Assembly: GCA_945869265.1 (NCBI GenBank) | Contig: CAMBOI010000001.1 | Location: forward strand, 124,001-188,000 | Reading direction: 5' to 3' | DNA length: 64,000 bases | Source of the DNA: an uncultured Prevotella sp. | GTDB taxonomy: Bacteria; Bacteroidota; Bacteroidia; Bacteroidales; Bacteroidaceae | Shown: piece by piece, positions 27,469-37,003 of the stretch | Layout of the letters: every line of letters starts with the position of its first letter | Position numbering within the stretch: the first letter of the stretch is position 1 | Notes under the pieces: generated by a model | What the model saw: the letters and a program-made list of their open reading frames with translations, nothing else | Databases searched by the model: none | What the model was told of the DNA's origin: nothing | Translations under genes and position numbers: made by a program

Positions 27469-28454
27469 TTCTTTCTTAAAGTTTGCAGTTTTTCAATTAT
27501 ATAATGTAGTACGTATGCCAAGAGGGTTGACACACCGAGGGTTATGACCAACGTCAGCCAATATCCAAGATGGAGGGGCTTGACATTCTTCATCACAAAC
27601 TCGATGTGGATAAGATATATCTCAAGACTCACCGTTCCCACTATTGTAAACACCTTCAAACTCCAGCGCGGAAGGCGGTCGAAGAGTTGGGACAGCAGGA
27701 TGGTGAGCGACACTGTCCAGGGGATATATGCCCAACGCTCTATGAACAGAGGGAAACGGCGGCGAAGGCCGTCCTCGAAATTCACGCATACTAAGGTGCT
27801 CATCACCAATAGGAGAACGAGAAGCCATAATGAGGATTTTGACATTCGATAGCGCGACTTGACTAACGCTCCGGCATTGATGCCAAGCAGAAAGATGGGA
27901 ACGCGCGAGAAGAAAATCTCAAGATGCCCCACAGAGTGGTGGAGAGGTTGCCAATATTGCACTAAGAGCGTGAGAAGAAGTGCTGCAACCGGCAGCCAAC
28001 GGTAATGTGCGTCGGATTGGATAAGTCGCATATACCACGGTGCAATGAGATAGAGGGTGAGGATGGCGGGAACATACCAGAAGTTGAGGGCAAGATGATG
28101 CCAGAAACCGTAGTTTATCGCCAGTTCGCCCAACAACTCCCAAAGGTTTATCTTGCCGTCGATGAACTTGGGTATATAAAATAATGCAGCGACAACGAGC
28201 CAAGCGGGATAAATACGCTTGTAGCGGCGCCAATAGAAATGGCGCAGAGAGGAATTTTTGGTCCAGGCATACCACAATCCGATGCCACTGAGGAATAAAA
28301 AGATGTCAACACCGAGGTTGCCGCAACGTGCAAGGCAATACCACAGTGTGTCGTGGCGATTTCCACATACGTGAAACATCACCACGTATATCATGGCAAA
28401 ACCCATCAGTTCGCCGCGATACTTGCTTATCGGTGACAAATCAATATCCTTCAT
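27465..28454 (-). CDS. Acyltransferase family 3 membrane protein (first of two)
   Basis: About ten membrane helices and the N-terminal signature RGELMGFAMIYVVMFHV, with the catalytic-type His and a following Arg-rich loop (YWRRYKRIYPAW), identify the acyltransferase-3 family. These enzymes O-acylate sugars of surface polysaccharides. I take ATG 28454 rather than a GTG nine bases upstream. It overlaps the UbiA-type gene by four bases, so the two are translationally coupled. Confidence 0.88.
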   Translation of the reverse strand: MKDIDLSPISKYRGELMGFAMIYVVMFHVCGNRHDTLWYCLARCGNLGVDIFLFLSGIGLWYAWTKNSSLRHFYWRRYKRIYPAWLVVAALFYIPKFIDGKINLWELLGELAINYGFWHHLALNFWYVPAILTLYLIAPWYMRLIQSDAHYRWLPVAALLLTLLVQYWQPLHHSVGHLEIFFSRVPIFLLGINAGALVKSRYRMSKSSLWLLVLLLVMSTLVCVNFEDGLRRRFPLFIERWAYIPWTVSLTILLSQLFDRLPRWSLKVFTIVGTVSLEIYLIHIEFVMKNVKPLHLGYWLTLVITLGVSTLLAYVLHYIIEKLQTLRKK

Positions 28455-28465
28455 CGTCCCCACTT

Positions 28466-28495
28466 TAATATTTTAATTTTTTAATTTTTTAATAT
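28466..28495. repeat. Short AT-rich tandem repeat between the two acyltransferase genes
   Basis: TTTAATAT and TTTTTAAT units are repeated three to four times. They extend into the last codons of the upstream gene. Confidence 0.5.
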
Positions 28496-29519
28496 GTTCA
28501 AAGCCCCACGCCACGCCAATGGCGGCAATGACATAGAGCATGAGTCCGTCGTAGATGTCACCACGATGGGACACAGGAATGAATATCTTGCGCATGGCGG
28601 GATGGGTGACGAACATAGCCGCAGAGATGCCACCAAGCCATATCGACCAATGGAGAAGCCAATGGGGCAGCGACTTGACAAGGCAGGCAGTGGCAAGGAT
28701 GACAGCCACGGGAGCGAAATACCATGATATCTCATATAGGCTCATCACCACGACAAGAGCCGATGCCACCAATGTGAGCAATGCCCAATGCCCACGGGTG
28801 AAGGCTGAAAGTGCTCCGCCGCACAGATGACGGGCGGCAAGAATGCCGCAACCGAAGGGCAGGATGCCTCCCACAGCATTATAGCGCAGATAATTGAGAG
28901 TGTCGCCAGTGGGATCGCAGAACACCTGTGCCAGGAAACACACGACTATTGCCGCTGCCACTATCCATGACGGGCGGCGATACATCACAAGACGATAAAT
29001 GAGATAAAGCTCTATCATCAAACCGAAAAACCAATAAGGTCCAGGCCATATCCATCTGTTCGGTTCGGGAAAGAGGTTGATGATCATAAGTCCTTGCTCG
29101 ATTATCTTGTCGCAGTAGAAATGAAAACTGCGAGGTGTCATTATGTCGATGATGATGAAGAACACGAATCCGGGCACCATCATCTTGAGGAGCTTGAGAT
29201 AATGAATGTGCATGAATCCTAATGTGGAATGGCGGGGAGAGGTGGTATTCTCGTACTTAAGCACAAGACCGAATCCGCTGAGGAAAAGGAATACAGGTAC
29301 GCCATAATGCCCGAAGAACGATAGCATGTTGGCCAAGAAGAGGTCGTCGGGGGAGGTGAGGGCTTGCCACATTCCTGCCGCCCTGTCGGCATGGAATTTG
29401 TATTCATTCTCCCTGACTGTACCATTGAGCCAATGGCAGTAGTTGTGGAGCATGATTGCCATGATGGCTATGCCACGCATAGCAGTACATTCATCTTTTG
29501 TGAGTATGCTTGTTTTCAT
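28473..29519 (-). CDS. Acyltransferase family 3 membrane protein (second of two)
   Basis: The 348-residue protein shares the family-3 layout: MRGIAIMAIMLHNYCHW at the N terminus, VPVFLFLSGFGL near residue 95, and about ten helices. It probably O-acylates a cell-surface glycan or lipid. It differs enough from its neighbour to act on another site or substrate. Its start overlaps the upstream phosphoethanolamine-transferase-like gene by 29 bases; an AT-rich TTTTTAAT repeat separates it from the next acyltransferase. Confidence 0.88.
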   Translation of the reverse strand: MKTSILTKDECTAMRGIAIMAIMLHNYCHWLNGTVRENEYKFHADRAAGMWQALTSPDDLFLANMLSFFGHYGVPVFLFLSGFGLVLKYENTTSPRHSTLGFMHIHYLKLLKMMVPGFVFFIIIDIMTPRSFHFYCDKIIEQGLMIINLFPEPNRWIWPGPYWFFGLMIELYLIYRLVMYRRPSWIVAAAIVVCFLAQVFCDPTGDTLNYLRYNAVGGILPFGCGILAARHLCGGALSAFTRGHWALLTLVASALVVVMSLYEISWYFAPVAVILATACLVKSLPHWLLHWSIWLGGISAAMFVTHPAMRKIFIPVSHRGDIYDGLMLYVIAAIGVAWGFEHIKKLKN

Positions 29520-31422
29520 CGTCTTTCTTCTTAGTTTTCATTTCTTCTTCATGTTTCATTCTCAACTCGTCGTAATCGACCGTGCCCTTGATGATTCGCT
29601 TGCGTGAAGCATCGTAGTCGTCGCTGAGGATGTTGTAATCGTCACGATAGAACGGAGTGTGTATGCCTGCAAGATAAACTAACACCTGGGATATGTTGTC
29701 GGTCATAAACGGACGATGGGCTGCATGGTTTATCTGTCGCACTATGTCAGGATGATTTTTTGCATATTGCTTGGAATACCATATCCACAGGGGTATCTCG
29801 TATTCCTCATGAGCAAGGCGGAAGTCGATGACTGCCGAGTGGTTGCGACCGAAGATCTCAAGGCCGTCGCCAAAGGCTTCCTCACCGTGGTCGGACATAT
29901 AGATGACTATGGCATCCTCGTTCTCGAAACGCTTTATAACCTCGCCCATGATGGAGTCGTTGTAGAGTGTGGCGTTGTCGTAGTCGGCAAGCAGCATGCG
30001 GCATTTCTTGCTCATCTCGGGCCAATCTTTCTTGTAGTCGCCTTCGTGGAAATACTTACGCTTGGGCGGGAAGCGGTCGTGATAGTTGGTGTGTTGTCCT
30101 TTCAGATGCAGGATGGTGAGGCGGGGCACGTCGGGATTATCTTCGCGGTCCTTCATCACTATCTGGTCGTAATCCCTCAACACTCCGGCATCGTATTTAT
30201 ACAACTGAGTGTTGCGCACGTCAAACTGCGCCTTGCTCAGAATAGGGTTGTTGAGGAAGAAGCCACCGCTGAAGTCATACACAGCCTCCTTGGCCTGTGG
30301 CAAGAACTGGTTGGTGATGAAGGCAACACGATAACCTGCCCTTCGGAACAGTTCGGGAAAGAGAGGGTCGTCGCACCAGTCGCCCTTGTCGCCTACGGCA
30401 TGGAGCGAGAAGATATTCTTGAAGACAAAGCTCGTGAGGTTATATGGCGCGATGACATCGGTGAAGGGTATGAGGTTGCCCTTGCGACGTAGTTCCACCT
30501 GCCGTGGGGTGGTCTCGTGGTTATAACCGTAGAGCTGGGAGTGGTGCTTGTTGTAGCTTTCGCCAATGACGAAAACGATGTGCTTGCTACGGAAGGTGCA
30601 GGAGTCAACCTTCACATCCTGTATGCCAGCCACGAGTTTGTCAACCTGCTTGGACGCCAACTTATTGGCGTATATACTGAATGCAAGTCGGTAGATGGGA
30701 AGATAGAGGTTGGCGCGACCTTTTTGTGTGAGTTCGTGCTCCACATCGCCGATGTTCTTGTAGGACATCAGTCTTACAGTGGCAAGTTTGTTGTTGATGG
30801 TTTCTGTATATCCGTTATATAGCAATATTAGCGAAAGCACACCAAGTAGTCCGCCTGCTGCCGCTCCGATACTCACCTTTGCCTTGTCTGAGGGTGAGAG
30901 CTTATGGTAAATACGACCTATGCGCCCAGTGAGTTTATGTCGCACTGCGGGATGCACCTTGCGGCGAGAGGCGATAATGTTGCACGCAATGTGGGCAAGC
31001 ATAAGAAGAAGGATGAGACCTATGGGTGACCAAAGGAGATTCCAGTCGAGATAGGTGGTGAAGAACTCTGATGCCTCGCTGCTGTTGGTTTCGCCCACGA
31101 GAAGCAACATAGTGGGAGTGAGGGTGGAGCCAAACCTGACGAAGCAATACATATCAATAATCGACACAGGATAGAGAATACCATACATGGTGGCTCGTAT
31201 CCAACGTCTTATCTTGACGGGAATAAAACTAAGGATGAGGCACACGACATAAAGGTCGAGGAACAGTTCTATTGGAGCAAGCTCATAGGGGTAGTACCCC
31301 TTCTTGTCAGGCACTTCGAGCTGCGTGCATGTATAGCCCAGAAGAAACATAAACACGAAGAAGGCAAAATTCAGCCTTATTGGAGTGAATGCTCTTGCAA
31401 GTAGATATTCAATCTTCTTCAT
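29491..31422 (-). CDS. Phosphoethanolamine transferase-like sulfatase-fold membrane enzyme
   Basis: Five N-terminal membrane helices (about residues 15-225, with soluble loops) precede a periplasmic alkaline-phosphatase/sulfatase-fold domain. Motifs are VIGESYNKHHSQLYGY (metal Glu near residue 286), a candidate nucleophile Thr330 in NLTSF, and MSDHGEEAFGDG near 505. This is the layout of lipid A or glycan phosphoethanolamine transferases, which move phosphoethanolamine from phosphatidylethanolamine to surface glycolipids. A Lys/His-rich tail ends the protein. It overlaps nadD by four bases upstream and an acyltransferase by 29 bases downstream. Confidence 0.85.
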   Translation of the reverse strand: MKKIEYLLARAFTPIRLNFAFFVFMFLLGYTCTQLEVPDKKGYYPYELAPIELFLDLYVVCLILSFIPVKIRRWIRATMYGILYPVSIIDMYCFVRFGSTLTPTMLLLVGETNSSEASEFFTTYLDWNLLWSPIGLILLLMLAHIACNIIASRRKVHPAVRHKLTGRIGRIYHKLSPSDKAKVSIGAAAGGLLGVLSLILLYNGYTETINNKLATVRLMSYKNIGDVEHELTQKGRANLYLPIYRLAFSIYANKLASKQVDKLVAGIQDVKVDSCTFRSKHIVFVIGESYNKHHSQLYGYNHETTPRQVELRRKGNLIPFTDVIAPYNLTSFVFKNIFSLHAVGDKGDWCDDPLFPELFRRAGYRVAFITNQFLPQAKEAVYDFSGGFFLNNPILSKAQFDVRNTQLYKYDAGVLRDYDQIVMKDREDNPDVPRLTILHLKGQHTNYHDRFPPKRKYFHEGDYKKDWPEMSKKCRMLLADYDNATLYNDSIMGEVIKRFENEDAIVIYMSDHGEEAFGDGLEIFGRNHSAVIDFRLAHEEYEIPLWIWYSKQYAKNHPDIVRQINHAAHRPFMTDNISQVLVYLAGIHTPFYRDDYNILSDDYDASRKRIIKGTVDYDELRMKHEEEMKTKKKDDENKHTHKR

Positions 31423-31979
31423 ACCTTTATTAATTTCGCTACAGCCTCGGGCACCAGGCTTGATATGTCCTCACCCAGGCTTATCTTATTTCTTATTTCT
31501 GTACTGCTAATGTTATATAGTTCTGTTTCTACCAAGCACACGTTGGAGGGGAGGCTTGAGATGTCAATGTCCGCTCCCTGGCGCGGGTAGATTATTATCC
31601 TGAATTTGCGGAGGATGTCCTCCCACCTGTACCAACGGTGGAACATCTTCCAGTTGTCGCCCCCGATGATAAGAACAAACTCACGGTCGGGATAATCCCT
31701 CTGCATGGATGTCAGTGTGTCGTACATATACGACGGTCGGGGCATGTGAAACTCGTAGTCGCTTGCCACCAAAGAGTTTTCACCCTCAAGGGCTGCCCTC
31801 ACGAGCGAGAGACGGTAGGTATCGTCGGCAAGGGAGCCGGCTGACTTTAGCGGGTTGTGTGGTGATACGACAAACCAAATCTCGTCGAGACCGCCTTCCT
31901 TGAGTATCTGACGTGCCAAGGCGATGTGCCCGTTGTGTATCGGATTGAACGAGCCGCCGAATACTCCTGTACGATTCAT
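31419..31979 (-). CDS. nadD: Nicotinate-nucleotide adenylyltransferase
   Basis: NadD adenylylates nicotinate mononucleotide in NAD synthesis. The 186-residue protein has the nucleotidyltransferase motif GGSFNPIHNGHIALA at 8-22 and ISSTEIRNKISLG near 160. Its stop overlaps the start of the next gene by four bases, and gmk lies 11 bases upstream across a short repeat. Confidence 0.96.
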   Translation of the reverse strand: MNRTGVFGGSFNPIHNGHIALARQILKEGGLDEIWFVVSPHNPLKSAGSLADDTYRLSLVRAALEGENSLVASDYEFHMPRPSYMYDTLTSMQRDYPDREFVLIIGGDNWKMFHRWYRWEDILRKFRIIIYPRQGADIDISSLPSNVCLVETELYNISSTEIRNKISLGEDISSLVPEAVAKLIKV

Positions 31980-31980
31980 T

Positions 31981-32014
31981 TAATTAGGAATTAGGGATTA
32001 GGAATTAGGAATTG
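31981..32014. repeat. Tandem repeat of ATTAGGA type between gmk and nadD
   Basis: AATTAGGA and GATTAGGA units are repeated about four times and run across the gmk stop codon. The same family occurs at 55909-55975 and, inverted, at 57930-57967. Confidence 0.75.
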
Positions 32015-32587
32015 TTTTATTATCCCCAAAACTTCTTTCTTCGCCTTATCCAAATCGTCGTTCACCACAACCTTGTCAAACTTGTCGGCAAAGCCAATCT
32101 CAAACTCTGCCCGGGCTATGCGCTGGTCGATCACCTCGGGAGCATCGGTGGCGCGGGATTCAAGTCGGCGCCGCAGTTCGTCAACCGATGGTGGCATGAT
32201 GAATATGCTAAGGGCCTTGTCGCCATAGTGTTGCTTGATGTTGCAGCCTCCCTTGACATCCACGTCGAACACCACATTTTGACCTGCGTCGCATTGGCGT
32301 TCGACCTGTGACTTGAGTGTGCCATAGTAGCGGTCGGTATATACTTCCTCGTATTCGAGAAACTCTCCTGCCTCAATACGACTACGGAATTCGTCGGGGG
32401 TGAGGAAGAAATACTCCACACCGTTGCGCTCCGTACCGCGAGGGGCACGACTTGTACAGGAGATGCTGAATGCCATCTTCAACTCGCTGTGCTCCTGCAT
32501 TAGCCAGTTAATTATCGTACTCTTGCCCGTTCCCGATGGGGCAGAGAATATTATCAGTTTACCTTTCATAGAGGAGTCATTCTTCAT
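31991..32587 (-). CDS. gmk: Guanylate kinase
   Basis: Gmk phosphorylates GMP to GDP. It has the P-loop APSGTGKST, the GMP-binding stretch SCTSRAPRGTERNGVEYFF, and the lid region with Arg pairs. The ATG at 32587 leaves four bases after the yicC stop and is preferred to a more distal ATG at 32602 that would overlap yicC; a third ATG at 32569 also fits the family's N terminus. The C-terminal codons run into an ATTAGGA-type repeat. Confidence 0.96.
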   Translation of the reverse strand: MKNDSSMKGKLIIFSAPSGTGKSTIINWLMQEHSELKMAFSISCTSRAPRGTERNGVEYFFLTPDEFRSRIEAGEFLEYEEVYTDRYYGTLKSQVERQCDAGQNVVFDVDVKGGCNIKQHYGDKALSIFIMPPSVDELRRRLESRATDAPEVIDQRIARAEFEIGFADKFDKVVVNDDLDKAKKEVLGIIKQFLIPNP

Positions 32588-32591
32588 TTTA

Positions 32592-33470
32592 TTACAACGC
32601 ATTCAGAACTTGCTCTTTGATTTGCTCAAGCTCATCCTTCATCTTTACCACAATGTTCTGCATCTCAGCTTGGTTGCTTTTAGAACCGGTGGTGTTGATT
32701 TCACGTCCCATCTCTTGGGCTATGAATCCAAGTTTCTTGCCAACGCCATGACCTTCTTCTTCCATTGTCTCGCGGAAATAGTTGAGATGGTTGGCAAGGC
32801 GCTGCTTCTCCTCGCTGATATCGAGCTTCTCGATATAGTATATTAACTCCTGTTCGAGTCGGTTTTTGTCATACTCCACCTCAGGAATCGAACTTAATCC
32901 CTCGATTATGCGTTGGCGAATCTTCTCAACACGGGCTTTCTCGTAGGGCTCAATCTCTTCCATCAGGTGTTGAATATTGTCAATCTTCTCGGTAAACTTC
33001 ATCTGAAGGGCTGCTCCCTCCTGACGGCGGAAGTCAACAAGTTGCTGAATTGCCATCTCAATGGCATTGCGTGCCACATCCCATTCTGCGTCAGTGAGCA
33101 CCTCTTGCTCGGTTTTTGTCATCACGTCAGGCATCCTCAACAATGTGGCGAAGACATCTTGTGGTTGGGGGATTCCCGTAGTGGCAACGATGTCGCATAT
33201 CTGCGAGTAATACGTTTTCATCAGTTCCTTGTTGATAGGAGTGGCTTCGGAGCCCGCATCCTTCTCGATCCAAATACTGAAGTCAATTTTTCCTCTTTCG
33301 AGCGCATTTGCAATCACCTGCCGGATTTCCATCTCCTTCTCACGGTAGAGGGGACAAATCCTGGCTGAGAGGTCAAGAGACTTACTGTTGAGCGACTTGA
33401 CCTCTACGTTGATTTTCTTGTCATCGTAGGCTACGACAGCTTTACCGTAGCCTGTCATTGATTGTATCAT
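32592..33470 (-). CDS. yicC: YicC family endoribonuclease
   Basis: The 292-residue protein has the YicC N-terminal signature SMTGYGKAV followed by NVEVKSLNSKSLD, and the conserved C-terminal domain with HLNYFRETMEEEGHGVGKKLGFIAQEMGRE. E. coli YicC is an endoribonuclease that takes part in small-RNA turnover. The yicC-gmk pairing seen here is common in bacteria. Length is typical. Confidence 0.95.
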   Translation of the reverse strand: MIQSMTGYGKAVVAYDDKKINVEVKSLNSKSLDLSARICPLYREKEMEIRQVIANALERGKIDFSIWIEKDAGSEATPINKELMKTYYSQICDIVATTGIPQPQDVFATLLRMPDVMTKTEQEVLTDAEWDVARNAIEMAIQQLVDFRRQEGAALQMKFTEKIDNIQHLMEEIEPYEKARVEKIRQRIIEGLSSIPEVEYDKNRLEQELIYYIEKLDISEEKQRLANHLNYFRETMEEEGHGVGKKLGFIAQEMGREINTTGSKSNQAEMQNIVVKMKDELEQIKEQVLNAL

Positions 33471-33491
33471 ATTATCTGCGTTATATAGATA

Positions 33492-35558
33492 TTAACCTAC
33501 TAGACTTCCTGGTTTCACTCCGCGTAGCAACGATGTTACTGCAAGCGAACCGTCGTAATCCACTGCCGAGAGAATCATACCTTGACTCTCGAATCCCATC
33601 ATCTTGCGTGGGGCAAAGTTGGCAATGAACAGGACATCTTTTCCGACGAGATCCTCGGGATTCCAATACTCGGCAATACCGCTCAAGATGGTGCGATCCT
33701 CGCCTGTGCCATCATCGATGGTAAACTTGAGGAGTTTCTTGGATTTCTTCACTTTCTCGCAAGTCTTGACGTGACCCACTCGGATGTCGAGCTTCTCGAA
33801 TGTCTCAAAGTCGATAGTGTCCTTGATGGGGGCTGCCTTGTAGGAAGCTGCCTCGTTGGCTTTCTTGGTGGCTTCGAGTTTGTCGAGCTGCTTTTGTATC
33901 GTTTCGTCCTCAATCTTCTCAAACAGGAGTTCGGGCTCTGCCAACTGATGACCAGGTTTGAGCAGTTCGGTGCTTCCCAACTCATTCCAGTCGAATTCCT
34001 CCAAGTTGATGAGCTTGCGCAACTTGGCACTGCTGAACGGCAGGAACGGTTCGAAGGCAATGGCAAGATTAGCAACGAGCTGAAGTGAGATGTTAAGCAC
34101 AGTCTCCACACGTTTTGGATCGGTTTTCCATACCTTCCAAGGTTCACATTCCGTTATGTAGCGATTACCGATGCGGGCAAGGTTCATAGCTTCCTTCTGA
34201 GCCTCGCGGAACTTGAACGCATCGAGCATTTGCTCAACGTTCTTCTTCACGTCCTTAAATTCCTCAAGAGCCTGACGGTCAACATCCATTAGTTCGCCAC
34301 AGGCAGGAACAACTCCGTTCCAGTATTTCTTTGTGAGCTGAAGGGCACGGTTGACAAAGTTTCCGTAGATAGCAACCAATTCGCTGTTGTTGCGTTCCTG
34401 AAAATCCTTCCATGTGAAGTTGTTGTCCTTCGTCTCCGGGGCGTTGGCGGTGAGCACATATCTAAGTACGTCCTGTTTGCCAGGCATATCCTCAAGATAC
34501 TCATGAAGCCATACTGCCCAGTTGCGGGATGTTGATATCTTGTCGTTCTCGAGATTGAGGAACTCATTGGCTGGCACATTGTCGGGGAGGATATAGCTGC
34601 CGTGAGCCTTGAGCATGACAGGGAAGACGATGCAATGGAACACGATATTGTCCTTGCCGATGAAGTGAACAAGGCGAGTGTCCTCATCCTTCCACCATTT
34701 CTCCCATGTACCCCATTGCTCGGGCTTTGCGTCGCAGAGCTCCTTGGTGTTGGAGATATAGCCGATGGGGGCATCGAACCACACGTAGAGAACCTTGCCC
34801 TCGGCTCCCTCCACTGGAACGGGGATTCCCCATTCGAGGTCGCGGGTCATGGCTCTGGGCTGGAGGTCCATGTCAAGCCAACTCTTGCACTGTCCATATA
34901 CATTGGGGCGCCACTCCTTGTGCCCCTCGAGAATCCACTGCTTGAGCCAATCCTGATATTTGCCAAGGGGCAGATACCAGTTCTTGGTAGGCTTCTTGAC
35001 AAGGCCGTGTCCGGGATTATTCTTGTTGGTAGGGTTGATCAGTTCATCTGGCGAAAGTGTAGCTCCACATTTCTCGCATTGGTCGCCGTAGGCTCCCTCG
35101 GCTCCACATCTTGGGCATGTGCCCACGATGTTACGGTCGGTGAGGAATTCTCCTGTCACCTCGTCACAATACTGAAGTTCGGTGTGTTCCTCCAGCTCGC
35201 CTTTGTCATATAGTGTGCGGAAGAAGTCGGAGGCAAACTTATGGTGTATGCCGGATGTGGTGCGACTATAGATGTCGAACGATATGCCGAAGTCTTCGAA
35301 GGATTTCTTGATGAGGTTGTGGTAGCGGTCAACCACCTCTTGCGTGGTGATGCCCTCTTGGCGCGCGCGTATAGTGACGGGTACGCCATGCTCGTCGCTG
35401 CCGCCTATGAATATTACCTCCTGCTTCTTCAGGCGGAGGTATCTCACGTAGATGTCAGACGGTACATATACACCAGCGAGGTGACCTATGTGTACGCCTC
35501 CGTTGGCATAGGGAAGCGCTGCCGTGACAGTTGTTCTCTTGTATTTCTTTTCTTCCAT
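33492..35558 (-). CDS. metG: Methionyl-tRNA synthetase
   Basis: The 688-residue class I synthetase charges tRNA-Met. It has HIGH ([10 protein letters not shown] near residue 20), a four-Cys zinc knuckle CPRCG and CEKCG at about 147-163, and KISTSRNW as the KMSKS motif. A C-terminal EMAP/Arc1p-like tRNA-binding domain (from about residue 570, [12 protein letters not shown]) is present. All elements look intact. Confidence 0.97.
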   Translation of the reverse strand: MEEKKYKRTTVTAALPYANGGVHIGHLAGVYVPSDIYVRYLRLKKQEVIFIGGSDEHGVPVTIRARQEGITTQEVVDRYHNLIKKSFEDFGISFDIYSRTTSGIHHKFASDFFRTLYDKGELEEHTELQYCDEVTGEFLTDRNIVGTCPRCGAEGAYGDQCEKCGATLSPDELINPTNKNNPGHGLVKKPTKNWYLPLGKYQDWLKQWILEGHKEWRPNVYGQCKSWLDMDLQPRAMTRDLEWGIPVPVEGAEGKVLYVWFDAPIGYISNTKELCDAKPEQWGTWEKWWKDEDTRLVHFIGKDNIVFHCIVFPVMLKAHGSYILPDNVPANEFLNLENDKISTSRNWAVWLHEYLEDMPGKQDVLRYVLTANAPETKDNNFTWKDFQERNNSELVAIYGNFVNRALQLTKKYWNGVVPACGELMDVDRQALEEFKDVKKNVEQMLDAFKFREAQKEAMNLARIGNRYITECEPWKVWKTDPKRVETVLNISLQLVANLAIAFEPFLPFSSAKLRKLINLEEFDWNELGSTELLKPGHQLAEPELLFEKIEDETIQKQLDKLEATKKANEAASYKAAPIKDTIDFETFEKLDIRVGHVKTCEKVKKSKKLLKFTIDDGTGEDRTILSGIAEYWNPEDLVGKDVLFIANFAPRKMMGFESQGMILSAVDYDGSLAVTSLLRGVKPGSLVG

Positions 35559-35576
35559 TGTTGTATAGTGTGTTTA

Positions 35577-35990
35577 TTATTTGTCTTTCTTTTTTCGATA
35601 CACGAAGTGCAGTATGGTGAAGTTTGTCGGCACTGCTATCATCAGAACGAGTATCGGTGCGATGAGCCTGTGGATATTCATTGAGATAAATAGGTTGAAT
35701 AGCACTATGTGCAGTGTGTAGTTGACGATATGGCTGAAACTGAATCCTGCAGCCTTGCCCACCGACACCTTGGAACGGAATGTAAAGTAGGTGGTCATGA
35801 AGAAGTTGCAGACGAGACTCACAACATATCCTATGGTATATGAGATGCTTAGCCACAGACTTCCGCCACTTAGGAATTGCAGTAGATAGTAAACCAGATA
35901 ATGAATACCTGCGGCAATCACACCGACGATACAGAATCTGGCGAACTCTTGCTTCTTTCCATTTCCACTCATCAAAATGTATTTCAACAT
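35577..35990 (-). CDS. GtrA family membrane protein
   Basis: A four-helix GtrA-like protein (137 residues) with the motif FARFCIVGVIAAGIHYLVYYLL. GtrA proteins are thought to help move polyprenyl-phosphate-linked sugars across the inner membrane, and occur with glycan-modifying genes. A GTG three bases upstream and an ATG at 35969 are other possible starts. It lies five bases after the DUF4369-type lipoprotein gene and 18 bases before metG. Confidence 0.85.
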   Translation of the reverse strand: MLKYILMSGNGKKQEFARFCIVGVIAAGIHYLVYYLLQFLSGGSLWLSISYTIGYVVSLVCNFFMTTYFTFRSKVSVGKAAGFSFSHIVNYTLHIVLFNLFISMNIHRLIAPILVLMIAVPTNFTILHFVYRKKKDK

Positions 35991-35998
35991 CACTCTGT

Positions 35999-37000
35999 TT
36001 ATTTCAGTTGTTTCTCAATCGTCTCCCTTAACTTTTCCTTTGTCAGGTTGATTGCGATAATCTTTCCTTTGGAGTCAGCCACTATGTTGCCTGGCACTGT
36101 AGTGATTGCCAATTGCCTCAAGGTGGGCGATTCCCATAACTGCTGGTCGCAAATGGTCTGCCATTGCAAGGAGTCGATTCTTATTGTGCGTCTGCAGTGT
36201 ACAGTGTCGGCATCGAGGCATATTCCTATCACCTGCAGTTTGTCGCCAAATGTCTTTTTCTGTTTCCGCAGTTCGCGCTGTATGTTCACACTTTCGTAGT
36301 TCCATCCTGCCCATGAGATGATGACATTGAGCTTGCCATTGAGCTTGGCTCTCGATACAGCCTTGCCGTCAATATCTACTGCGCTGAAAGAGGGCAGTCG
36401 TCCGCCCTTCTTCACATTCTGCAGTTCCTTGAGTTGGCGTACTAACATCGAGGCCCTGGCATTGTTTTTGTCTGCCTTTACCATGGATTGTGCTAATGTG
36501 TAGGCCATGACATAGTCAGGTTCTGCCGTGTTGATAAAGTATTTCTTTATGAGATAGAGACTCACAATACTTTTGGGGTGCTTGTTAATGTATTCCTGTG
36601 CAGCCTTTTTTGCCTGAGGAGGTGACATGTTGGCTGCCGAGAGGCGGAAGGCAGTCATATCCTCGTTGGTCTTGTCGCCCTTGATCTCCACTTCCTTGAG
36701 GTGGGAGGCATCGCCGCTGATTTCGGCCATAGTGCCTGACTTGCCGAAAACAGGCAGTTCGGAGTAGTTGGGGAATACAATTATAAAGGTAGCCTCGTCG
36801 CCAAGCGTCGTCTCGTAGGAGAAGCGCCCGTCAGCCACCTTGATGGTGTCCATTCCAGAGAGACCTCCGTCAGGACTATAGACATAGAACTCACCCTGAT
36901 TGAAGCTCCTCAGGCGGCCCTTGATGCGGAAATGCCCGCTTTTAGTGCCACATGAAACCACAACCAGGGTGAGTAGGATATATCCTAAGATTTTCTTCAT
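35999..37000 (-). CDS. Lipoprotein with DUF4369-like and thioredoxin-like domains, lacking the CxxC
   Basis: A lipoprotein signal peptide ends at Cys17 (VVVSC). Residues 22-115 look like the beta-rich DUF4369 domain, and about 200-333 a thioredoxin-like/AhpC-TSA fold with the usual strand NVIISWA and a Val-Pro cis-proline (302-303). Where related proteins have a WCxxC redox site, this one has WAGWNYE (residues 230-236), so it cannot act as a thiol oxidoreductase through that site. It may be a chaperone or binding protein. It starts three bases after the upstream TPR lipoprotein gene. Confidence 0.8.
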   Translation of the reverse strand: MKKILGYILLTLVVVSCGTKSGHFRIKGRLRSFNQGEFYVYSPDGGLSGMDTIKVADGRFSYETTLGDEATFIIVFPNYSELPVFGKSGTMAEISGDASHLKEVEIKGDKTNEDMTAFRLSAANMSPPQAKKAAQEYINKHPKSIVSLYLIKKYFINTAEPDYVMAYTLAQSMVKADKNNARASMLVRQLKELQNVKKGGRLPSFSAVDIDGKAVSRAKLNGKLNVIISWAGWNYESVNIQRELRKQKKTFGDKLQVIGICLDADTVHCRRTIRIDSLQWQTICDQQLWESPTLRQLAITTVPGNIVADSKGKIIAINLTKEKLRETIEKQLK

Positions 37001-37003
37001 TCC

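Noticed and set aside
29716..30492. 258-codon plus-strand frame inside the phosphoethanolamine-transferase-like gene
   Set aside because: Antisense to a gene with clear catalytic motifs; no signature of its own.
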